From NCBI GenBank assembly GCA_015698045.1, contig BLAL01000229.1, positions 842,001 to 906,000 on the forward strand: a DNA stretch of 64,000 nucleotides, given 5' to 3'. The notes below the pieces were generated by a model. The model did no database searches. It saw only the letters and a list, made by a program, of their open reading frames with translations, and had not been told where the DNA came from. Below are positions 54,699 through 64,000 of the stretch, piece after piece; positions within the stretch are counted from its first letter, which is position 1; every line of letters starts with the position of its first letter. Source of the stretch: Rhizophagus clarus. Lineage: Eukaryota; Glomeromycota; Glomeromycetes; Glomerales; Glomeraceae. A program made the translations under genes and the position numbers.

Positions 54699-56518
54699 TT
54701 ATATTATGCCACCATCAGTACCATTATTAGGGGCAGGCTTCAATCCTAAAATATTACACATTATATTATATACTTCTACATCAATAAATGGATCAATAGT
54801 TTTTCCAATTCCTTTCTTATCCTTAAAATAAGGACCATTAGCTAAAAATATTGATCTCATAGTAGGTTCTCGATTATCATAACCATGAGCACCGTTAGGT
54901 ATTGTTTGATTTGCGGAATCTCTTCTAGTAGTTATTGACCAACCAACAGGTGGTATACACACTATCGGATCAATTCTATCAGAGTTCGTGTAATGAAATC
55001 TTTCTGGAATGTTTTCTTTTAAATAACATTTCCATGGTTGATTTTCACTTGCATTTTGAAGTAAATTATATATTCCTTCTATATCAGAGTCATCATATGG
55101 TCGTATACCGCCTAATGGAAACAATTCTATTGGTCGTATTTTTGTTACGTTAAATATATCATCTAAAAAAGTTACTTTTGATGGTATTATTTGTGCCATT
55201 CCATGATCACTAACCTGTTAAAAAAATTAAAAATGATTGTTAAAATAAAAATTTCTATTTTTTATAAGATTATTTTTTATATTTATATATGTATATATAT
55301 ACTTACAAATATTATGTTTACAATATCAGTTAAATTTCTTTCTTCAATTTTGTTTAATAATTCTTTAACATATTCATCAGCGGTTTTAAGAGCCTCATTA
55401 ACTTCTTGAGAATCAGGCCCAAATTTATGTCCCATTGAATCAATTATGGGAATATATCCTGCTAAAAATGTTGGTCTATCTTCTAATTTCATATCTAACC
55501 AATCAACTATATGGTCAACTCTTTCATCCAAGTTCATATTAGAATCGAACGTATGTAAATATGTTGGAGTAAGTCCGTCTATCACCGATGATGACCCTAC
55601 CCACATTGATACTCCTGATTTTTGGTTTTGTTTAACAGTCGTTACCCATATTGGTTCACCCTTCCACCATTTAGATTCATTACTTGTATAAGTAAAATTA
55701 TCTTTTAATATTGGATCATAAAATTGATTTGCTATTATTCCATGTGATTCCGGATATAATCCTGTTACTATCGTGTAATGATTTGGAAATGTCATAGACT
55801 TTTTTTTTTAAAAAAAAAAAAAAAAATTATTATTATACATATAATAAAGAAAAAAAAACCAAAAATCATTATTATAACATACTGGAAAGGATGGAATCAT
55901 ATATTCAGCTTTTACTCCTTTTTGAACTGGTATACGTATAAATTTAAAATAAGTATTTTTTAATAAATTTTTTTTTTTTAAAAAAAATCAAGATGATATG
56001 ATGAAATCTTACTGAATTCATTAATGGTCGGAGTAACGTTTCTATCTAGATAATCTGATCTAAGTCCATCAAACGAAACTATTATAACAGTATTATGAAA
56101 TTTATGGGTACCATTTGATAATAATGCACTTGAAGGTGGTATAAATGGTATTTTATTACGCGGAAATAATGTTAAAAGGATGGTTCCGACTAACATTGAT
56201 AACAATAATATAATCAAGCACACTCTTAAAAAAAATATTTTACGAGCCTTTTAATAAAAAAAATATATTATATATTATATACTTTAGAAAATTCATTTTA
56301 ATCAATTTTTATAATAAATTGATGAATTTTACCTCATTTGGTGTGCTCCTTAGTGATTCTTCATCAGTTAAAACACCGCTCAATAAACCGGCTCTTTCTT
56401 CCTTAACAACATTAATAGGATGTTCTTGTTCCTCAGATGCTTCTCGATCACTATTTTCGTCGATACTACTTTGTCTTCTTGAATCAACTTCACTGTTACG
56501 TGATGTTAAGGATGCCAT
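54699..56518 (-). CDS. Type I phosphodiesterase / nucleotide pyrophosphatase (ENPP family), type II membrane protein
   Basis: Five exons (56333-56518, 56013-56247, 55883-55926, 55307-55798, 54699-55214) give 490 residues. Cytosolic acidic N-terminus (1-62), membrane anchor ~70-90 (RVCLIILLLSMLVGTILLTL), then the catalytic domain. Metal ligands and nucleophile are all present: D122 (SFDGLRSDYL), T158 (SMTFPNHYTIVTG), D275 and H279 (IIDSMGHKFGP), D322 and H323 (VSDHGM), H429 (GAHGYDN). Several N-x-S/T sites fit extracellular or vacuolar location. Yeast Npp1/Npp2 hydrolyse nucleotides for phosphate scavenging. Exon 3 is only 44 nt. Divergent from SDHAF2 with a 173-bp spacer. Confidence 0.92.
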
Positions 56519-56691
56519 CTTCTAAAATAATACAATTTAATTAAATTATACAAGTAAAAGATACATTATATGTTTAGCAATGTAAACACGATCTATGAAA
56601 TTTTACGCGGGTAAGTTTACACAGCCGGTTCGTGTAACATCCGTAATTTTAAATAGGATTGTATTTTCAGATTAGATGATTTAAATCTAAA
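56519..56691. promoter_or_regulatory. Compact bidirectional promoter, ENPP / SDHAF2
   Basis: Only 173 bp separates the two divergent start codons. It is less AT-rich around 56605-56645 (cgcgggtaagtttacacag, ccggttcgtgtaacatccg), which may hold shared activator sites. No specific factor site is claimed. Confidence 0.55.
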
Positions 56692-57189
56692 ATGATTCGT
56701 TTTACATTACAATTTGTTCGTTACAACAAAAATATTATATCAAATCAACCGATTAAACCGAACACTTTTATTCTTTCAAGAAATAACTCTTCGACAACAA
56801 ACTCAAATTCTCCTTCGATTGTTAAGAAGATTGTTCATGATTCAGAATTTGATCCTTCATTACCTTATCGTAATTTACCCCCAATACCACGTCCAAATGA
56901 ATCAATAGAACAAAAACGTTCTCGTTTACTTTACCAATCTCGTAAACGTGGTATATTAGAAACGGATTTAATATTATCTACTTTTGCTAACAAATATTTA
57001 AAAACTTTCAATGAAAAAGAATTAAAAGAATATGATGAATTATTAGATACACCTGATTGGGACATTTATTACTTTTCTACTAATAAAAAACCAGTACCCG
57101 ATAAATGGAAAAATAGTGTCATTTTTAATAAATTACAACAACACGTAAAAAATGAGGGTAGAGTTATCCTAAGAGTACCTGATTTGTAA
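56692..57189 (+). CDS. Succinate dehydrogenase assembly factor 2 (SDHAF2 / Sdh5)
   Basis: Intronless, 165 residues. Residues 1-40 are basic and Ser/Asn-rich, a mitochondrial presequence. The core shows [10 protein letters not shown] (84-93), [26 protein letters not shown] (113-128), the conserved SDHAF2/SdhE pattern, including the RG of the flavinylation surface. The protein promotes covalent FAD attachment to the SDH flavoprotein subunit in the matrix. Length is normal for the family. Converges on EMC1 with about 150 bp between stop codons. Confidence 0.93.
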   Translation: MIRFTLQFVRYNKNIISNQPIKPNTFILSRNNSSTTNSNSPSIVKKIVHDSEFDPSLPYRNLPPIPRPNESIEQKRSRLLYQSRKRGILETDLILSTFANKYLKTFNEKELKEYDELLDTPDWDIYYFSTNKKPVPDKWKNSVIFNKLQQHVKNEGRVILRVPDL

Positions 57190-57340
57190 GTAGAGAAGTT
57201 TATTTTGGAAAAGAAAATTATGTGAAATAATTTTTTATTACAATATAAAAAAACAAAAATTATATAAAAAACTTTTATTTATTAATTTGCTTTGATAACC
57301 GATAAATACAATATACTTTTTCTTTTCTCTAATGGGAAAA

Positions 57341-60300
57341 TTAGTACCATCTTGCATTTACTTTCTTTCTTCTTACCTATTAAAAAAAAAAAAAAAAAAG
57401 ATAAATTTCAAAATTATGAAAATTATTATAAAATATAAATTAGGTTTTCTCATACACACCATCGGTTTTGTAATAAGAATGCTCAAAATTAATCCTAAAA
57501 TCGTTGCTAATAAAGTTCCTTTACTAAAATCTTCACTTAATACGTCAAATGTTTTTGATGGTGCTTCTCTTGTAAACCATAAATCTAATCCATATGCAAG
57601 CACTAAGGATGTTGATTCGAGTAATGCTGGTGATGTTATTATGTGTCTAATACCAGCAATCTAAAAAAAAAGACGTGTTTTAGGAATATTTCAAGAAAAA
57701 AAAGCTTTTTTTTATATTATATTTACCGATAAATGATAACTTAAAACCCATTTCTTATTATCTGGGATAGCCGGATCGTAAGGAATAAGCATTTCTTCTT
57801 TATCTTCGTTAGTTAACGCATGCTGTGGCCGACGTGGATCAAGAAATCTTTTAGATACACCAAATACTTGATCTGTATCTAAAGCAACTATAAACATAAA
57901 AAGTATGAAATTAAAATATTAAAAATATTTCAACTAATTATTATTATTATATTATTATTCGCTTACAAAGAAATTCTCTTGTTGCAATTCCATGTTTTGT
58001 GGTAGTAACTCCGATTGCATTTATTCCATACGGGAACATATATGCTTGAGCAATAACATGCGGACGTTCATGTGCAAAAGAAGATAATACTGGACTATAA
58101 AAATAAAATTGTTAGCAGAGGATATAAAAATGTTGTTGCTAAATTGGTAATTTGACTTATCCAAAAATATATATTTTGTCTTTCCATGGCATACCTTTCA
58201 AATCTTTGATCCTTGTTTTCACTTTCATATAATTCATACACAACTATTACATAACCTTTTTCATTATCATTTTCACTCCAAAAATGATATACAATCGAAT
58301 TTTCAACTTGTGCAATTCGTACAGGATGCGAAGATCCAACATTCTCATGAGTAGCATGATGTAATATTGATCCCTTAACTACATCAACAAGATATACATT
58401 CAGCTCTGTAGGAATTGATGTTGACAATGTGGCAATCGCGACAAGATGTGGATTAAGATATTTATACAACACTGAACGATCACCGAGAACACGGCCAAGA
58501 GATGCTACTTTTTCTAAATTTTAAGAAAAGAGCCAAAAAATGAGAATATTTTTCATTTAAGAGGAATGAAACGTGTAAATAATCATTTATTATTTTCTGT
58601 ACCATTTGGAGGTCTACGTCCAATCGCTGCAATACTTTCACCTTCAGGAAAATTAAGAGTCCAAATCTCAGTAATATCAAATGGCTGTAACGTTAACAAT
58701 GTTATATGATAAGTAACTGTAAATAAAAGCATACAATTTCATTTTTTGTAACGGTTTATTTCTTACTTGAACATTATTTTTGACAACTTTATATCCTTTC
58801 AGAGCTTTTTCCCCAATATCGTCTGATAAAGTAAAGTAAAATGATGGTGCGAATTGTGTAAAGGCTTTTATCGAATTTTCATGATTCGGATATATGTGAA
58901 ACTATAATCATGATAAGTAGTTTGGGAAAAACAAAATTTAATACTTTTAATTAAAAAATAATTGCAATAAAAATCATATATTGACCTTGCCTTTAATTCT
59001 TCGTCAATCAATGCAATAATATGAGTTCTTTCATCAGGTTCTTCGACAGGTAATTTAAGAATACGTTTAGTCGTAATTGGAATTGATAGTTCCGGAGGAA
59101 AAGATTTTTCATTTTCTGCGGGAATAAAATCTTCTCCAGTGAGTCCGTTCAATCGGAAAAGACGCGTCACAAACTTTCCCTATTTAAGAAAAGATATATA
59201 TATATACACACACACTAAGAAAAAGATTCTTTTTTTTTCTTCCTAAACAAAGTCAACAAATTAATACCTCTGAATTTTTTTGTATACCAATCGCAACAAC
59301 AATTGGAGGATATTTCACTGTGGAGGATCTCACTATGAAGATATTCTTAAACTCAAATACGTCATTTCCAAAAAATCGAGACCAAATTATCTGTCCTTTG
59401 TTAATTGTATCTAATGCTACTAGTTTTGTGCGAGTCACGAAAATTAAAAGCTTTCGAAAACCGAAAGTGTCCCTATGAAGACTAACTTTGCTTTTATTGG
59501 TTAATTTAAACTCTGCTTCATAATCACCAGTTATAAGTCGTTGAACATAAGTGGCTAAATAAGCAGGAAAATCCTAAAATGTAATGAATATTAATTCATG
59601 GCTCTTCAAAATTCTTTTAAAACAAATTTAATAAGTTTGTAAGATCATATTACCTTGAGTTGCTCAATATGAGTTTTTAATCGTCGTATATAGCGAATGA
59701 GAGGAGAAATCGTTTCTGTTTCTTCAGGTTGTTCGGCTAACATTAAAAATAATCCGTTATTTAATATATATGTATGTGTTTTAATTTGTTATATATAAAA
59801 TTTACATACCAAGCTCATCCGATTCTTGAGTCCATAACTTTCTTTCCGGTAAATCTAGAAATTCTGCTTCAATAGTATGAGCAAGAGATTCTTCGCTCTT
59901 CCATACTACGTCATGATCTTTCCAGAAATGCATGGAACCATCAGCAGAAGTCACAAGCATACGATATCCCATAGCTTTAGAATCAACATCAAGCACAGAC
60001 TATATACAATATTATGATTAATTCATGTATATAGGAATTTATTGTCTCACTTTTAACGTACCTTCTTCAGTTCACCGTATGAATTAAATGAATAAGGAAT
60101 TTTATAATTTCCTAGAATTGTCCCAGAACCAGGGGCAATAATATCTACTTCTGTAGCGTTCTATAAGAAATTTTTTCATTAAGGTTATTATAAAAATTTT
60201 TTAACAAAAGCAAGCTTTTAAATACCTCAGCAATCACTCTACTCCTGGAAATTATAATCCGTTCGTTCTTATCAAAAGTAGCGGAATATATCGAATTTTC

Positions 60301-61808
60301 CGACTATAAAATTATAATTCATTAAATAATTTGAGGTATGGTCAAGATCAAAAAAAAAAAAAATTAAAAACTTACTTTTTCTTCAAAGTCGTAAAGAGCG
60401 ACCAATCGGCCACTTGCATGATCAACCTTGAATGCAGCAGCCGTATTACCTTTCTTCGTAGGTACTTGAACGAGAAACTCGGTCCTTGATCTAATATTAA
60501 GATCGAGAAGCTCAAGTATTCCATCAGCATTAACAAATGAGGGAATTACATTTTCATAAAGTTCCTTTGTGAAAAATAAAAAACATATATATATAAGTTA
60601 ATCGAATATTCAATGTTATAATGAAACTTTTAAATGTGATTGTAAATATCTTGTTACCTCTAAAGAGGATTGTTCAATAGAAGTCGTGCCCAACCGATTA
60701 ACTCGTATAAATCCACCCTCACTCCAAATTATAAATCCATCTTGTATGCTCCCTCCTAAAACGATCATATCTTTAATATTATCAACTTTAGAATTAAGTA
60801 ACTGGGTTTTTAATATTCCACTCGAAATATCATAAGTGACGACTTCAATAGTATAAGAACTGAAAGATTTTTTAAGACCAACACCATAAACTTTTTCTTT
60901 AAACTCGACAAGTTTGTAAAGGATAGTCGAGCTAAAAAAAGGAATCGATATTATATCTCGAGTTAAAAATGATATAAGGAAAAAAAAAAAATAACATTAA
61001 TTAATTAATTAATTAATTAATAAATTATAAATTTACCTTTCTGCTAAATCTGATCTCCATATTTGTTTACCGTCTATGGCATTTAAATTTATAACAGTGG
61101 ATCCCTCTAATAATATTAATACATTAGGTTTATTCGCGGCAAAAATAACTTCTACTTTTGGCGCATCATTTTCAATAGATGGATTAGAATTTTTATATAA
61201 TCCAACATTTTTTATTCTATTTTCCCATAACATGAATCCTGAATGCGATTCCCAAGATCGAACCATGTAATCATTATCCCGTCGAGATACAGATATAGCA
61301 GCTAGAATTATATTTAAAAGATCAATAAAAAATTATATTACCAATAAATAACAGATAAATAATTAATAACTTACTGTTTTCATATCCTTTGAAAGCTAAA
61401 ATATCTTCATTTCCATCAAAAACCTGACGCCAGTCTAATCAAGAAGAACTTAAGTGCTAAATTTTTTATACACACGAACATTCTTTTAGATTTCACGTGA
61501 TACAAACCAATATTCCCACTACGAACATTAATTGACGCTAAAACGTTACGGTCGGAAGCTACTAAAACATAAGCTCCCCTAGAGACAAACTTATGAAAAA
61601 ATGAGACTTTTGGAGTGCCAATATATTGATGATGCCTAAGAAAATGACCTCCGTAAGAAACATACACAAAAAAGTTTGCTTAAGAATCAAAATCATACCA
61701 ATCTATTACTCCTGCTTGGTTAGCATATATGCTTGATACTAATTCCACATGTAAAACTAATGATAAAATTAAAAGCGCAAAGACTCGTAGCGCTAGCAAT
61801 CGCCCCAT
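57341..61808 (-). CDS. EMC1: ER membrane protein complex subunit 1 (EMC1)
   Basis: Nineteen exons give 1010 residues, every junction in frame: 61699-61808, 61508-61635, 61375-61434, 61037-61301, 60658-60931, 60376-60564, 60226-60303, 60062-60160, 59810-59999, 59654-59736, 59268-59573, 58991-59179, 58767-58901, 58603-58684, 58195-58513, 57967-58094, 57727-57887, 57460-57660, 57341-57376. A signal peptide (MGRLLALRVFALLILSLVLH) precedes beta-propeller sequence (GKQIWRSD, NIDWRQVF). The C-terminal DUF1620 region has RPPNEKVASLGRVLGDRSVL, FGVSKRFLDPRRP and VLAYGLDLWFTREAPS, then a membrane span (~975-997) and a short basic tail ending RWY. EMC1 scaffolds the insertase for tail-anchored and multipass proteins. 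The intron after exon 12 fits only as GC-AG (AAAG|GCAAGG at 58991/58990). The last exon is 36 nt. Confidence 0.93.
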
Positions 61809-62843
61809 GCTCTTTGAATTCCAAACTTTAAATTTCACACGATCTAATAAATGCGACTTGCACTTAATTCGAATCGATCTTCGGGGAGCGAGTTATTCTT
61901 TATCCAATAGCATGTAAACACGTTTATCGTATTACAAAATGTGATAATATAAGTCACATGGATAACAGTTTTTTCAAAAAGGACAAATTTTATTGGCGAT
62001 CATTTCAAAAATAACGATCGACAGATAATCGCAAAAAAATTTCGAAATCTATAATCAGTTTATTACTTTTTTTAGTAATACTTCTAAATTAAAGTCTTGA
62101 TTATATGTTTTTTTTATACAATTATAAACTTATATATAAAAAATATAGTAAACACCAGCAATCAAATTTCCCTCGGGAAAAAAACACCGGCCTTTTATTT
62201 TTTTACTTGGTTTTTTTTATAGTTACAACTCGAAGGCAATAATCATTTTACAGATAAGTAAAGCATCTTAAAAAAGGGGGAAAAAGAATAACACAAACAA
62301 ACAAAAAAATTATTGAATTATACCTACTATTAAGGGCGTATAATTTATTCACGTGTTGATATATCGCGATAAAGAGGAAGTAAGAGAAAGAGATAATTAA
62401 AGAAGCCCGTACAGCAATTGCTGCATCAAACTTTTGTTCAATTGATCGCAAATTCTAATCTTTGAATGAGAAAAGAAATTACGAGTCATAACCACTAGAT
62501 ATCATATTCCCTTTCTTGGTACTAAAAGGAACATGGAAATTCCAATGCGAATAAAATAATAAAAAGTAATAAAAATAATAAAATGAATATAAACCTCCCT
62601 TAAGTGCTAAATCAACGTGACGCGTTGTGTTCTTCCTTTTCCATAATGTGATTGATTGTTCTAACAAAGTCCATAGAAAATAAAGAAATAAATATTAAAT
62701 ATCAAAATTCTTTTTTGTTACTACATAGAAATATACATATTAGTTAATGAGTTGCATTATAAGGTTAAAAAATAAAACCTTGAACGAACTTACCTTATTA
62801 TATGTAATTATATATATATGTTTATTTTTATAAACAATAAAAA
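61809..62843. other. Intergenic spacer upstream of EMC1
   Basis: Holds the EMC1 promoter and the 3' region of the minus-strand gene at 62844. The open frames here (62248-62451, 62479-62667) have no supporting features. Confidence 0.5.
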
Positions 62844-63986
62844 TTAAGTCGTTAGAGCTTTGTCTGGTGCTATTCCTCCATCACCTGAAGTATTGAACCC
62901 TCCGCCACCATCTCCATTATTAGCATTCGTATTATTTTTCGGCCGTCGTCTCGATCGTCTTCCATCTCCATAATAAAGCTTATATTCACAAAACATACAA
63001 ATCCAATCTCCGCTTTTTTCTGGGAATTTGATCTTACGTCTTGTATTATTATTAGAAATAGGTTGAATATCTACAGAGCCAGAAGTCGAAGAGGCGTCAT
63101 CTTGCTGTTGGTGATGCGGGTGATGATTATGCTGATGATGATGATTATGATGTTGATGAGAATGCTGCGGTGGTTGATGTTGATTTTGAATATTTTGAGT
63201 ATTATTAACAGCTGCTTGTACTTTTTTCTTATTCTTTTTACGACTTGCATTAGGTAATCTTTTAGGTGCAACCGCTAGTGGTGGAGGTGGTGGTAATGAT
63301 TTTAGTGACTTTGTAAATTGATTATTATTAACTGCTGCTACATCCTCAGTTTTAAATAATGCTGAAGACGGAGCTGCTCGTTTGGTTGAAACTTTTTTCT
63401 TCGTATTATTAGGTACAACCACAGTTGTAACTGTTGATGATGATGATTGGAGGAATAACGATGATGAAAACGGATCATTTTTTGCATTCATCGTCTGTAT
63501 TGGTGAAACAGCCGCAAGTCGTTTTGCACTAGCTGCGTTAACGCTCGCTGCTGTCGCAGCCGCCGACTTTTCGGAAATTGATTTAAATGAAAAATCGAAT
63601 GTTGTTTGTGGTGGTCTCATACCATCTAATTCTTTACTAACACTTTTGCTATCAAATGGTAACATAGAATCACAATTTGAAGACGATTTTATATTATTAC
63701 GCTGTGTCGATCGTCTTTCAACCCTCCTTAATGGATTTGCACGTTCTTTTGCCGTTAAAGTTTTCATTACACCACCAACTCCTCCACTAGTAGTTGAACC
63801 ACCTCCAACTGTTTGTAATGCTTTTCGTTTCTTTTTATTATTAACATTGTCCAACCAATCTGCATGACCGTTTACATTATTACCATCATCTTCCTCCGCA
63901 TCAAAATCATCATCGTCCTCAGAATTAATCGGTGTAGAAAATGAAAACAGTGGAGATGGTGATAAAGGTGGTTTTGTTACATCCAT
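62844..63986 (-). CDS. Low-complexity protein with His-rich tract and C-terminal CxxC segment; unknown, possibly 5' incomplete
   Basis: 380 residues from the ATG at 63986. An acidic stretch (~22-36, DDDDFDAEEDD), basic clusters (KKKRK, RKKNKKKVQ), a proline run, a long His/Gln tract (~275-300) and a C-terminal segment GDWICMFCEYKLYYGDGRRS (~327-346). The conserved-looking WICMFCEY block contains one CxxC and may be half of a zinc site. The basic clusters suggest a nuclear protein. I do not recognise the family. The frame stays open upstream of the chosen ATG to the window edge, so the true start or earlier exons may lie outside. Confidence 0.65.
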   Translation of the reverse strand: MDVTKPPLSPSPLFSFSTPINSEDDDDFDAEEDDGNNVNGHADWLDNVNNKKKRKALQTVGGGSTTSGGVGGVMKTLTAKERANPLRRVERRSTQRNNIKSSSNCDSMLPFDSKSVSKELDGMRPPQTTFDFSFKSISEKSAAATAASVNAASAKRLAAVSPIQTMNAKNDPFSSSLFLQSSSSTVTTVVVPNNTKKKVSTKRAAPSSALFKTEDVAAVNNNQFTKSLKSLPPPPPLAVAPKRLPNASRKKNKKKVQAAVNNTQNIQNQHQPPQHSHQHHNHHHQHNHHPHHQQQDDASSTSGSVDIQPISNNNTRRKIKFPEKSGDWICMFCEYKLYYGDGRRSRRRPKNNTNANNGDGGGGFNTSGDGGIAPDKALTT

Positions 63987-64000
63987 CTCATTCTTTATGT

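Noticed and set aside
57373-57664. Plus-strand frame of 110 codons at the EMC1 3' end
   Set aside because: Antisense to EMC1 exons 18-19, which join in frame and match the family C-terminus.
63063-63867. Plus-strand open frames opposite the His-rich gene
   Set aside because: Antisense shadows of a low-complexity coding region.
1-64000. tRNA or rRNA genes
   Set aside because: I looked for T-loop-like GGTTCRANNCC blocks with matching acceptor stems and found none I could support; a covariance-model scan would be decisive.

Overview
This window is AT-rich (roughly three quarters A+T by eye), has short spliceosomal introns, and alternates single-copy fungal housekeeping genes with long transposon-filled deserts. 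The gene set (Opi1, SDHAF2, EMC1, bL19m, an ENPP phosphodiesterase, a TRP-like channel, an OTT_1508-type deaminase) together with LINE, hAT and miniature elements points to a repeat-rich early-diverging fungus. A Glomeromycotina genome such as Rhizophagus is my best inference, not something the sequence proves.

Layout. 617-7811: a Tc1/mariner-like miniature element split by a 7-kb hAT element (811-7799) with a perfect 8-bp target duplication. The hAT carries a decayed BED-type transposase, a second multi-exon accessory gene, several arrays of a GGACAAAATTGTCC-type motif and a 157-bp miniature element nested in the transposase. 8303-8544: a miniature element with a 9-bp duplication. 9706-17720: three host genes (TRP-like channel, RING protein with SUMO-interaction-like motifs, Opi1). 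17721-24443: a gene desert. 24444-27923: a second inverted-repeat element holding a purine-biased tandem array and a small microexon array; its right terminal repeat was hit by a 1.17-kb internally deleted copy of the same hAT. 30621-32654: a poly(A)-tailed retroelement with only ORF1. 36879-38117: an intronless deaminase-like gene. 38581-50541: a 12-kb composite bounded by 36-bp inverted repeats, containing a disrupted Myb/SANT-like gene and, inside one of its introns, an intact 8.2-kb LINE (40019-48190) with a perfect 15-bp target duplication. 52306-63986: a dense host block (small membrane protein, bL19m, ENPP phosphodiesterase, SDHAF2, EMC1, a His-rich low-complexity protein).

How it fits together. 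The host genes serve mitochondria (SDHAF2, bL19m, possibly the 52.3-kb protein), ER and lipid homeostasis (EMC1, Opi1), and membrane transport or signalling. The mobile part records layered insertions of different ages: the hAT genes and the ORF1-only element carry nonsense changes of G:C to A:T type, while the LINE is intact. The least explained items are the hAT accessory gene (its first exon also survives as an open 80-codon frame in the deleted copy), the ORF1-only retroelement that shares its 5' end with the LINE, and the microexon array. Multi-exon models were built by hand from splice-site consensus and reading-frame continuity; no alignment or expression data were available.
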